From Anaerolineales bacterium (GTDB lineage Bacteria > Chloroflexota > Anaerolineae > Anaerolineales > JABWBV01): 64,000 nucleotides of DNA. This document shows, piece by piece, positions 35,752-43,432 of the stretch. The position numbers were made by a program, and so were the translations under genes. The notes beneath the pieces were generated by a model, which worked only from the letters and a program-made list of their open reading frames with translations, searched no databases and was not told the DNA's origin. Location of the stretch: NCBI GenBank assembly GCA_020634875.1, contig JACKAX010000001.1, positions 62,001 to 126,000 of the forward strand, given 5' to 3'. Numbering within the stretch: position 1 is the first letter of the stretch; the number at the start of each line of letters is the position of its first letter.

Positions 35752-35982
35752 ATGCCTTCCAAAATCATCAATGGGTACAAAATCCAGTTTTATTCCGCTG
35801 ATCAACACGAACCAGCGCACGTCCATGTTGTGAGAGCGGAAAAACGCGCCAAGATATGGTTGTTTGATCTCTCGGTTGCCTGGAGTAGTAACTTTAACAA
35901 GCGCGAATTGAATCAAGTTTTGGATATTTTGCATGAACACCAGCAAGAATTAACGGAGTGGTACCATGGCTTCTTTTCCTAA
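35752..35982 (+). CDS. DUF4160 domain protein
   Basis: 76 residues: IINGYKIQFYSADQHEPAHVHVV is the DUF4160 signature (HxPxHxHV). AGGAG precedes the ATG. It overlaps the DUF2442 gene by 17 nt. The pair recurs in bacteria and is often listed among toxin-antitoxin-like modules; the activity is not established. Confidence 0.85.
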   Translation: MPSKIINGYKIQFYSADQHEPAHVHVVRAEKRAKIWLFDLSVAWSSNFNKRELNQVLDILHEHQQELTEWYHGFFS

Positions 35983-36226
35983 AACGCGAATTTTGAATGC
36001 TTTTTTCAATAATAACCTTCTAACCGTAGCATTAAATGATGGCCGTATCATCATTTTTCCTTGTTATGAGATGAAGTGGCTCATCCGAGCTACGCCTGAA
36101 CAACAACAGGATTTTGAAATTGAATCGGATGGGTATGGCGTGTGGTGGAATGAATTGGATGATGGGATTGCGCTGCACCATATTCTCAGCCCTGCGACAG
36201 TGCCTGGGTTGGCGGCTGCGGCGTAA
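35966..36226 (+). CDS. DUF2442 domain protein
   Basis: 86 residues: LTVALNDGRIIIFPCYEMKWLIRATPEQQQDFEI is the usual DUF2442 core, with GYGVWWNELDDGIALHHIL (strongly conserved WxxLDxDI). Partner of the overlapping DUF4160 gene. A strong terminator follows about 100 nt downstream and separates this pair from the NACHT operon. Confidence 0.87.
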   Translation: MASFPKTRILNAFFNNNLLTVALNDGRIIIFPCYEMKWLIRATPEQQQDFEIESDGYGVWWNELDDGIALHHILSPATVPGLAAAA

Positions 36227-36325
36227 TTTTAAAACTCTTCATTCGACAGCTTCTTTGTACCGGCAATGTTATCCGTTGTGCGGTAGTCTGACAGCGATTT
36301 CCTCTTCACCAAGACAAGTAGATGT

Positions 36326-36370
36326 AACAACGCCCTTCTGGTGACAACGTCACTAGAAGGGCGTTGTTTT
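36326..36370 (+). terminator. terminator after DUF4160-DUF2442 pair
   Basis: AACAACGCCCTTCT (36326-36339) pairs perfectly with AGAAGGGCGTTGTT (36355-36368), with an inner GTG/CAC and a T run. Long, strong stem. Confidence 0.88.
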
Positions 36371-36437
36371 ACCTGGACGGAACCGTCGTCCATTGATTTG
36401 AATGAATCCAAGAATATATAGCGGAGATTTAGGGGCA

Positions 36438-36474
36438 GATTGTGCAATTTGGGAAAGGCACAATCAAGTAAAAT
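36438..36474 (+). promoter_or_regulatory. inverted repeat and -10 box ahead of NACHT operon
   Basis: GATTGTGC (36438-36445) and GCACAATC (36458-36465) form an 8-bp inverted repeat with a 12-nt gap. It ends 3 nt before TAAAAT (36469-36474), a possible -10, about 42 nt upstream of the first gene. The position fits an operator for repression. No -35 is obvious. Confidence 0.5.
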
Positions 36475-36515
36475 AGACATTATTCCCATCACCCCGCCAC
36501 GAGAGGAGAAAACCT

Positions 36516-36917
36516 ATGGACCCTGTCTCAACCGCCATCATCGCCGCGATCACCGCGGGTGCGACTGCTGGCCTGACCGATGCTAGCAAAGAAGTTATCG
36601 TCGACGCGTATAAAGCCCTCAAAGCCAAGCTTATAGCAAAATTCGGCAAAAAGAGCGGAATCGTTCAAGCTGTCAAAAGTCTGGAACAAAAACCCGAATC
36701 CGAAGGCCGGGCAAAAACCCTTGAAGAAGAAGTGGTTTCTGCAAAAGCAGACAAAGACCCCGACATCCTCACCACAGCCCAGGCGCTACTAGACCTGTTC
36801 CAAAAACAATCGGATGGCGGACAATATACCCAAACCGCAAAAGGCAAATATATCGCCCAGGCCGCTGGATCAGGTTCCACAGCTACTGTCAAAGTGAATA
36901 AAACAGGGGAGAAATAA
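36516..36917 (+). CDS. candidate Bell-like effector with C-terminal amyloid-type motif
   Basis: 133 residues, RBS GAGAGGAG. The N-terminus (residues 3-22, DPVSTAIIAAITAGATAGL) is an Ala/Gly-rich hydrophobic helix like a glycine-zipper pore segment. Residues 24-100 are amphipathic helices (VIVDAYKALKAKLIAKFG; LEEEVVSAKADKDPDILTTAQALLDLF), consistent with a small helical bundle. A flexible tail ends in GKYIAQAAGSGSTATVKV (110-127). The same motif occurs at the N-terminus of the NACHT protein encoded 3 nt downstream. This matches, in layout, bacterial Bell-domain effectors with BASS amyloid motifs paired with NLRs. The layout is seen; the pore-forming and amyloid roles are inference. Confidence 0.7.
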   Translation: MDPVSTAIIAAITAGATAGLTDASKEVIVDAYKALKAKLIAKFGKKSGIVQAVKSLEQKPESEGRAKTLEEEVVSAKADKDPDILTTAQALLDLFQKQSDGGQYTQTAKGKYIAQAAGSGSTATVKVNKTGEK

Positions 36918-36920
36918 TAC

Positions 36921-38762
36921 TTGTCAAACGGCGAAAACCAACCTCGTCAAATTGCCATTGGACAAAATATTGCCCAGGCTCTTGGCGATGGGGCTAAAGC
37001 TTTTGTCAATGTTTTCACAGGAGGAACAGAAGAGGCGCGTGCCCTTCGCAACCGCCAAACCATGCTCAAAAAAGTGCATGATTTTTGGGTCAAGGGCGTT
37101 TTAGAACAATCCCTTTATGGAGAAATTATCCGTTTAGGTCTCATGACTGCTCCTCAAGCTGTGGAGCACCACCCGTGGGACATGATTCTACAAACCCCTG
37201 AGCAATCCGAACAATTGCTTCCCGCGGGCACAAAGATAATCGATGTCTTTGAAGAAATAGGACAAACCTTACTCATTTTGGGCGAACCTGGTTCGGGAAA
37301 AACGACAATGCTGTTGGAACTCGCCCGCGATACGATTACCAGGGCGGAAGGAGACCCCAACCAGCCGATTCCTGTGGTCTTCAACCTGTCATCTTGGGCA
37401 ACGAAGCGGAAGGAACTCGGCGCGTGGCTTATAGATGAACTCAAAATTCGCTATAAAGTTCCCGATAAGATTTCTAAATCATGGATGGAAAACTATGAGC
37501 TTCTGTTACTCTTGGATGGATTAGATGAAGTCAAGCAAATACATCGGGACGCCTGTATCCAAGCAATCAATCAGTTTCGGGAGAACCATTTGGCCTCAAT
37601 GGTGGTTTGCAGCCGCACTCAGGATTATAGGGCTTTGACTGAAAAGCTAAACTTCGAAGGAGCAGTTGTATTACAGGAACTTACGAAGATACAAACGGAT
37701 AGATTCATCAAGAGCATGAAACTTTCCGATGGGGTGCGTGAGCGATTAGAAAACGACGCGGAGCTAAGAGAACTGACAACTTCACCCTTGATGTTGAGCA
37801 TTTTTGCCCTGGCCTATCAGAAAGCTTCAGCAGAATCGCTTCAATCATTGCAGACAACCAGCGATTACCGCAAACATCTTTTTGATACCTATATCCAAAA
37901 GATGTTTGCGCGGCGCGGGAAAAACCTACCTTATAAAATTAATGAGACCCGCCGCTGGCTGAATTGGCTTGCATACAAGATGAAGGTTCAAGATCAAACC
38001 ATCTTCTTACTCGAAAGAATGCAGCCCTTTGAACTCCTCGAAGGAGGGATAGCATTATCAACCTACAAACTGGTTGATAATGCTTTGTTGTTTCTTGGTT
38101 TGTTATTTGATTCTGAAATTAATATTGTTACCGTAGAATCGTTAAATTTTTCGTGGGGTAAGCTGCTATCGACCCTGCTTTTAGGGCTGGTTTTGGGGGC
38201 GAGTGGAGGTCTGGCTGTTGGGCTGGTTGCTGGCTTGTATGGTGGGGCTACTGTTGGGTTGTATATTGGACTTATTAGTTTGGTTATTGGGTTATTTGTT
38301 GGATTGGTTGGTGGGTTGTATAGTGGGTTGTTTTACGAGCCGGATAATAAGGAAATTCCTATGAAGAAAAGCCCTAATGAGGGAGTGCGACGATCTGGAT
38401 TCAATGGGCTGATTGGAGGGCTGATTGGAGGAGTGATTGGTGGCTCGCTTTTGGGGTGGGTTGATAGGCTAGTTGGCGGATTGGCTTTAGGATGGGTTGG
38501 TGGGTTGGTTGGTGGGTTGGTGGGTGGGTTGGCTTTTGGCCTACGCACCGTTCTTAGACACTATACACTTCGGCTCATTCTATGGCGGCAAGGATATATT
38601 CCTCTCAAATACGTTCATTTCTTGGACTTTGCCGCCGAGCGCCTTTACCTGCGGAAAGTGGGTGGAGGATATATTTTTATCCACCGGATGCTGTTGGACC
38701 ATTTTGCTGATATGTACCAGAACGAAATTGACCATAATACACATAAATCAACTTCAAAATGA
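36921..38762 (+). CDS. NACHT (NLR-like) ATPase with Gly-zipper membrane region
   Basis: 613 residues. TTG start with GGGGAG 9 nt upstream. Residues 14-31 (GQNIAQALGDGAKAFVNV) repeat the effector's C-terminal motif. Then a linker helix typical of these NACHT proteins (MLKKVHDFWVKGVLEQSLYGEI). NACHT core: Walker A GEPGSGKT (121-128), Walker B LLLLLDGLDEV (194-204), sensor VVCSRTQDY (about 228-236). Residues about 400-540 are Gly/Leu-rich TM helices (repeated GGLxGGLxGG), ending in YIFIHRMLLDHFA. There is no LRR/TPR/WD sensor tail; the membrane region occupies that place. Likely a defence-type switch acting on the upstream effector. Confidence 0.85.
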   Translation: MSNGENQPRQIAIGQNIAQALGDGAKAFVNVFTGGTEEARALRNRQTMLKKVHDFWVKGVLEQSLYGEIIRLGLMTAPQAVEHHPWDMILQTPEQSEQLLPAGTKIIDVFEEIGQTLLILGEPGSGKTTMLLELARDTITRAEGDPNQPIPVVFNLSSWATKRKELGAWLIDELKIRYKVPDKISKSWMENYELLLLLDGLDEVKQIHRDACIQAINQFRENHLASMVVCSRTQDYRALTEKLNFEGAVVLQELTKIQTDRFIKSMKLSDGVRERLENDAELRELTTSPLMLSIFALAYQKASAESLQSLQTTSDYRKHLFDTYIQKMFARRGKNLPYKINETRRWLNWLAYKMKVQDQTIFLLERMQPFELLEGGIALSTYKLVDNALLFLGLLFDSEINIVTVESLNFSWGKLLSTLLLGLVLGASGGLAVGLVAGLYGGATVGLYIGLISLVIGLFVGLVGGLYSGLFYEPDNKEIPMKKSPNEGVRRSGFNGLIGGLIGGVIGGSLLGWVDRLVGGLALGWVGGLVGGLVGGLAFGLRTVLRHYTLRLILWRQGYIPLKYVHFLDFAAERLYLRKVGGGYIFIHRMLLDHFADMYQNEIDHNTHKSTSK

Positions 38763-39397
38763 ACTCAGAAAAAGATTTTTCAGTTTCTATGAAAATATGG
38801 GATTGGATTTCAAAAGTATTCCAAGATGCCTTAAGTAAAGTTGTTGTTACTTTACTTATTACTTATCTCCTTCCTTTTTTAGCAACAGCACTTCTTTCAA
38901 TTCCACTGAGTAAGATGTATTTAGTTCCTCTTTGGGTAATTTTATTAACGGGTTCGACATTATTGGTCAGTTTGATTTATCTTACAAATAATTTGATTAG
39001 AACAAAAAAAGCGAAAAGCCAAACTGAACAAGAACCAGAATTAGAGGAAATTCCCATCATATTTGAAAAGTTTCCCAGAGAATGGCGCGGAAAATTCCTG
39101 TTGAAAGGTAAAGAGTGGAAACCCCAAAGCGATTTAGAGGTTTATTGCACAAACCATAAACTAAAGTTAATCATTCATCGAGACCAGTACCTGAACTTTA
39201 CTGGAAAGCCACACGATAAAGCAACTTTTACTGAATGTCCCGACTGTAGAAACGAGAATACTATATATCAGGATAAAGAATGGCCTCATTGGCCTCCTGG
39301 TTTGGCAATTCATACCCCTACATACTGGCCCGAACTAAAACAGGAAATACTCAATAGAATGGAAAGGGAATTACAAAAGAAGGAAATAAAACGATAA
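38759..39397 (+). CDS. two-TM protein with Cys/His zinc-type cytoplasmic domain
   Basis: 212 residues, ATGA overlap with the NACHT gene, so it is translationally coupled. Two TM helices (VVVTLLITYLLPFLATALL and LVPLWVILLTGSTLLVSLIYL), then a charged linker and a domain with CTNHK and CPDC, spaced like a zinc site, plus conserved-looking Trp/Pro (PHWPPGLAIHTPTYWPEL). Not a family I recognise. The coupling implies a role in the same system: membrane partner, sensor, or second effector. Confidence 0.75.
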   Translation: MNSEKDFSVSMKIWDWISKVFQDALSKVVVTLLITYLLPFLATALLSIPLSKMYLVPLWVILLTGSTLLVSLIYLTNNLIRTKKAKSQTEQEPELEEIPIIFEKFPREWRGKFLLKGKEWKPQSDLEVYCTNHKLKLIIHRDQYLNFTGKPHDKATFTECPDCRNENTIYQDKEWPHWPPGLAIHTPTYWPELKQEILNRMERELQKKEIKR

Positions 39398-39423
39398 TTC
39401 TTGCCAAAATAAATCCTTACCAG

Positions 39424-39450
39424 AATCCCCCACTGTGGGGATTTCCGTTT
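39424..39450 (+). terminator. weak terminator after NACHT operon
   Basis: AATCCCC (39424-39430) pairs with GGGGATT (39437-39443), then a short T-rich stretch (TTCCGTTTT). Confidence 0.5.
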
Positions 39451-39485
39451 TAATTTGGGATATACTTAAAATCTGTGTAAACTTG

Positions 39486-39517
39486 TACTGAGCAGCGATA
39501 CATCGCTTGTCGAAGTA
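39486..39517. repeat. short REP-like hairpin
   Basis: TACT/AGTA outer arms and an AGCGAT/ATCGCT inner stem, with the same CTGAG / GTCGAAG signature as the hairpin at 8988-9024. It lies at the border between the NACHT operon and the HerA-like gene. Confidence 0.4.
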
Positions 39518-39558
39518 TCCGTCCAATCCGTAAAATCCGCGTTCCATTCCCCTTCCCC

Positions 39559-42216
39559 ATGAACCCTGCTTCCCACTTCTCCCTCGGCCGCCGCTACGAC
39601 CCCGCCCTCTCTGAAACCACGCGCGACCTCCTCCTCTACGACCCCGCCGACCTCACCACCCACGCCGTCGTCGTCGGCATGACCGGCTCCGGCAAAACCG
39701 GGCTGTGCATCGGCCTGCTCGAAGAGGCCGCCCTGCAAGGCATCCCCGCGCTGATGATTGACCCCAAAGGCGACATCACCAACGCCCTCCTCCACTTCCC
39801 CCACCTCGCCCCCGCCGACTTCCAACCCTGGGTCAACGCCGACCTCGCCCGCCGCACCGGCAAAACCGTCGAACAAGCCGCCACCGAAGCCGCCGACCTC
39901 TGGAAAAAAGGCCTCGCCCAGTGGGACATCCCCCCCGAACGCCTCCAAAAACTCGCCGACTCCGCCCACTTCACCGTCTACACCCCCGGCTCCGATGCGG
40001 GCATCCCCGTCAGCATCCTCGCCTCGCTCAAAGCGCCGTATTCCTCCGCTTTGGGAGGAACAATCCCCTGGCAAGAAAACCGCGAACTCCTCCGCGAAAA
40101 AATCTCCGGCACCGCCACCGCCCTCCTCGGCCTCGTCGGCCTCGAAGACATAGACCCCGTCCGCTCCCGCGAACACATCCTCCTCGCCAATATTTTTGAA
40201 AATGCCTGGAGCCAAAACAAAGACCTCGACCTCGGCGAACTCATCCTGCAAGTCCAAACCCCGCCCTTCCAAAAACTCGGCGTCTTCGACATCAACACCT
40301 TCTTCCCGCCCAACGACCGCTTTGGCCTCGCCATGCTCCTCAACAACATCCTCGCCGCCCCCACCTTCCAGGCCTGGATCGAAGGCGAACCCCTCGACAT
40401 CCCCGCGCTCCTCTACACCCCGGACGGCCTCCCCCGCCACACCATCTTCTACCTCGCCCACCTCACCGACAGCGAGCGCATGTTCTTCACCACCCTGCTC
40501 CTCGCCGCCCTCGAAACCTGGATGCGCGCCCAACCCGGCACCCCCGCCCTCCGCGCCCTCCTCTACTTCGACGAAATCTTCGGCTACCTCCCCCCCGCCC
40601 GCAACCCCCCGTCTAAAAACCTCCTCCTCCGCCTCCTCAAACAAGCCCGCGCCTTTGGCCTCGGCCTCCTCCTCGTCACCCAAAACCCCGTTGACCTCGA
40701 CTACAAAGCCCTCGCCAACGCCGGAACCTGGTTCATCGGCAAACTCCAAACCGAACGCGACAAAGAACGCCTCCTTGACGGCCTCGAAGGCGCAACAGGC
40801 GGCAACTTCAACCGCGCCACCTTCAACACCCTCATCTCCCAACTCGGCAAACGCGTCTTCCTCCTCCACAACATCCACCAGCCCGAACCCCTCCTCTTCC
40901 AAACCCGCTGGACGATGAACTACCTCGCCGGCCCCCTCACCCGCGCCCAACTCCCCGCCCTCAACGCCTTATCTGCTGAAAAATCCGAACCTGCCTCGGA
41001 CATGATCCCCGCCGCCGCAGAAGTCATCGCCCCCCTGCCTCCTTCCACCCCCCTTGCCCCCGCCCTCGCGGGTTCCGGCCCCCCAACTTCCGTCCCCTCC
41101 ATTAAGAATTCACAATTGCCAATTCACAATTCACAATTTGCCTCCCCTTCTCTCCTTATCTCCTCTTCTCCCCTCCCCGGCAGTGAAACCCGCCCCTCCC
41201 TCCCCGCCAAAGTCACCGAGTACTTCATCCCGCACACCCTCACCCTCTCCCAGGCCGCGGAAGGGCGAGACGGGCGGGAGGCTATCTCATCTTCCAAATC
41301 AAACACCCTTCCCGCCCGTCTCGCCCCTGACGCTGAACCCCTCGGCATCCTCTACCGCCCCGCCCTCCTTGCCCAGGCCGAAGTCCGCCTCCTCAACCGC
41401 AAATACAACCTTGACTACACCCTCGAAAAAACCGTCTCCGTCGTCGAACCTGACCCGCGTGGTCTCCTTCAATGGGAAGAATTTGAAGTCACCTCAATAG
41501 ATGCCCGCCGCCTCGACCGGGGTCCCGTCCCCCAATCAAGGTTCGCCCCCCTCGAAGGCCCGTTGGCCGAAGGTACGTGGTACCCCGCCCAACAAACCGA
41601 TTTCCTCGAATGGGTGTATCGCCGCGCCGAAGTCACCGTTCGCGCCAACGAACCCCTCAAGGTTTATGCAGGCCCCAACGTTTCCCAGGCCGAATTTCGC
41701 ACCCTCTGTTCCAACGCCGCCCGCGCGGGTCGCGAAGCCGAAATCGCCAAAGCCAGTACCACCCACGACCGCAAAATCGAACAACTCAAACTCAAACTCC
41801 AGCGCGAAGAACGCGAACTCGAATCTGACAAATCCGAACTCTCCCAGCGCAAAATGGAAGAAATGGGCACCCACGCCGAAAACGTCTTCGGCTTCCTCAC
41901 TGGCTCCAAACGGCGCACGATCTCCTCCTCCCTCTCCAAACGGCGCATGACCGAAAAAGCCAAAGCCGACGTGGAAGAATCCATCGACGAAATCGCCAGC
42001 CTCAAACGCCAAATAGAAGACGCCGAACGCGAAAAAGCCAACGCCCTCGAAGACATCAACCGCCGCTGGTCTGACCTCGCCGACGATTTCACCGAAATTC
42101 CCATTCAGCCTTATAAAAAAGACATCCGCATCGAACTCTTTGGCCTGGCGTGGTATCCTTACTGGCTCGTGGAAACCGAAGGAGAATTTATTGAACTTCC
42201 CGGCTTTGGTTCGTAA
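39559..42216 (+). CDS. HerA/DUF87-like ATP-binding protein
   Basis: 885 residues. N-terminal P-loop VVVGMTGSGKTGLCIGLLEEA with LMIDPKGDITNALL typical of HerA-FtsK-type DUF87/DUF853 ATPases; Walker B-like LLYFDEIFGYLPPA; then LLLVTQNPVDLDYKAL. The C-terminal part has a long coiled coil (about 725-840). A low-complexity Ser/Pro segment (about 500-580) includes in-frame short repeats (41107-41160). Codons end in C far more than in the neighbours. Such ATPases pump DNA or act with nucleases; no nuclease partner (NurA, SIR2) is seen. Confidence 0.85.
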   Translation: MNPASHFSLGRRYDPALSETTRDLLLYDPADLTTHAVVVGMTGSGKTGLCIGLLEEAALQGIPALMIDPKGDITNALLHFPHLAPADFQPWVNADLARRTGKTVEQAATEAADLWKKGLAQWDIPPERLQKLADSAHFTVYTPGSDAGIPVSILASLKAPYSSALGGTIPWQENRELLREKISGTATALLGLVGLEDIDPVRSREHILLANIFENAWSQNKDLDLGELILQVQTPPFQKLGVFDINTFFPPNDRFGLAMLLNNILAAPTFQAWIEGEPLDIPALLYTPDGLPRHTIFYLAHLTDSERMFFTTLLLAALETWMRAQPGTPALRALLYFDEIFGYLPPARNPPSKNLLLRLLKQARAFGLGLLLVTQNPVDLDYKALANAGTWFIGKLQTERDKERLLDGLEGATGGNFNRATFNTLISQLGKRVFLLHNIHQPEPLLFQTRWTMNYLAGPLTRAQLPALNALSAEKSEPASDMIPAAAEVIAPLPPSTPLAPALAGSGPPTSVPSIKNSQLPIHNSQFASPSLLISSSPLPGSETRPSLPAKVTEYFIPHTLTLSQAAEGRDGREAISSSKSNTLPARLAPDAEPLGILYRPALLAQAEVRLLNRKYNLDYTLEKTVSVVEPDPRGLLQWEEFEVTSIDARRLDRGPVPQSRFAPLEGPLAEGTWYPAQQTDFLEWVYRRAEVTVRANEPLKVYAGPNVSQAEFRTLCSNAARAGREAEIAKASTTHDRKIEQLKLKLQREERELESDKSELSQRKMEEMGTHAENVFGFLTGSKRRTISSSLSKRRMTEKAKADVEESIDEIASLKRQIEDAEREKANALEDINRRWSDLADDFTEIPIQPYKKDIRIELFGLAWYPYWLVETEGEFIELPGFGS

Positions 42217-42275
42217 TCTCATGTTTTGTGTTATTCGTCGAACATAACACAGACCCTAATTTAGGGAAAATACTC

Positions 42276-42809
42276 ATGTTCAACAATGGTCCCGAAGATA
42301 AACTCCAGTCTCGTTTTTTTGTAGATCAAACGCGCGGAAAAAGTGACCGTGCTGTTGCCATCGAGGCGATTGTCCTGCTGGATATGCACCTGATTCAGCT
42401 TCTCCTGGCCTTTATGGTGCGCGACCCTGCCGAAGTTAGCGACTTATTGGGGGAAGATCACCCCTTGGGGTCGTTCAGCGCCCGGATCCGGGCCGCGTAT
42501 TGCCTGGGATTGATCAGTCTGGATGAGCGAGATGATTTGTGGATGTTGAAAAATATCTGGGAGTTTTTCATACACCAGATGGAAGACATTTCATTTTCTC
42601 ACGAACCCCTGCGAGCCTGGTGCCATACGCTCAAACTTCCTCTGCGGCTCATGTATAACGGGGATAATCACACTGAACGTCGTTTGTTTGTGTTCACTTC
42701 CGCCATGTTAGTACATTTGCTCTCCATTCGCATCCAACAAGCGGAAGAAACTCGCCGTACCGTGCCACACGAGTTTTCGCTGATCGAGCATTTGGAAAAC
42801 GAGCTTTAG
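42276..42809 (+). CDS. MltR-like protein
   Basis: 177 residues resembling the MltR/mannitol-repressor family fold: AVAIEAIVLLDMHLIQLLLAFMV, LLGEDHPLGSFSARIRAAYCLGLIS, and a helix with LKNIWEFFIHQ where MltR has the IRNxFAH motif. No mtl gene is nearby, so a mannitol role is doubtful. I chose the ATG at 42276 because the longest frame adds only an AT-rich leader. Confidence 0.65.
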   Translation: MFNNGPEDKLQSRFFVDQTRGKSDRAVAIEAIVLLDMHLIQLLLAFMVRDPAEVSDLLGEDHPLGSFSARIRAAYCLGLISLDERDDLWMLKNIWEFFIHQMEDISFSHEPLRAWCHTLKLPLRLMYNGDNHTERRLFVFTSAMLVHLLSIRIQQAEETRRTVPHEFSLIEHLENEL

Positions 42810-42812
42810 TTT

Positions 42813-43418
42813 ATGAACCTTGCACCTTTATCCATTTTTCTTGCTGTGCTACTGTACGGTTTAGTGCACTCAGTTTTGGCTTCGCTAAAAACAAAAGCCC
42901 TGGCCCGGCAGTGGTTAGGAAAGCACACCGATCGCTGGTATCGGCTTTTCTTTAACTTCTTTGGGTTTGTTTCTTTTCTTCCGGTGTTAGCCCTTCCCCC
43001 ATTGTTACCGGATACGACCATTTATCGTATCCCTGCCCCGTGGAATTATCTGGCCGTAATGGGCCAATTGAGTGCGGCGTTAATGTTGATGGTGGGGGTT
43101 TTACAAACCGACACCCTTTCGTTTTTAGGGGTCCGCCAGTTAGTCACGATTCCTGAATATTTAAAGGAAGAAAAACTGGTTATTACAGGGTTGTATCAGT
43201 GGATGCGTCACCCTCTATACACGGCGGGCTTGCTATTTATCTGGCTAACCCCTGTAATGACATGTAATTGGTTAGCGCTCTATATTGGAGTCACAATTTA
43301 CACCATTGTTGGGGCAATGTATGAGGAGCGCAAACTAGTAAAGGTGTTTGGCAAAGCCTACGAGGACTACCGTAAACGTACACCTATGCTAATCCCAGGG
43401 CTGAAATGGGGGGAGTGA
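42813..43418 (+). CDS. isoprenylcysteine carboxyl methyltransferase-family membrane protein
   Basis: 201 residues, about five TM helices. C-terminal LYQWMRHPLYTAGLLFIW, then YEERKLVKVFGKAYEDYRKRTPMLIPG is the ICMT/PEMT SAM-binding signature (RHPxY, EExxL). NnrU-like N-terminus. It probably methylates a lipid or small hydrophobic substrate. Starts 3 nt after the MltR-like gene; co-transcribed with it. Confidence 0.85.
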   Translation: MNLAPLSIFLAVLLYGLVHSVLASLKTKALARQWLGKHTDRWYRLFFNFFGFVSFLPVLALPPLLPDTTIYRIPAPWNYLAVMGQLSAALMLMVGVLQTDTLSFLGVRQLVTIPEYLKEEKLVITGLYQWMRHPLYTAGLLFIWLTPVMTCNWLALYIGVTIYTIVGAMYEERKLVKVFGKAYEDYRKRTPMLIPGLKWGE

Positions 43419-43432
43419 TATAATCGCCACTA

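Noticed and set aside
39466..40950. 494-codon open frame on the minus strand opposite the HerA-like gene
   Set aside because: Its product is a Gly/Glu/Val-rich low-complexity string produced by the GC-skewed codon use of the plus-strand gene, which has clear ATPase motifs.
41536..42222. 228-codon minus-strand frame opposite the same gene
   Set aside because: Phe/Gly-rich composition mirrors coiled-coil codons on the other strand; no RBS or motif.
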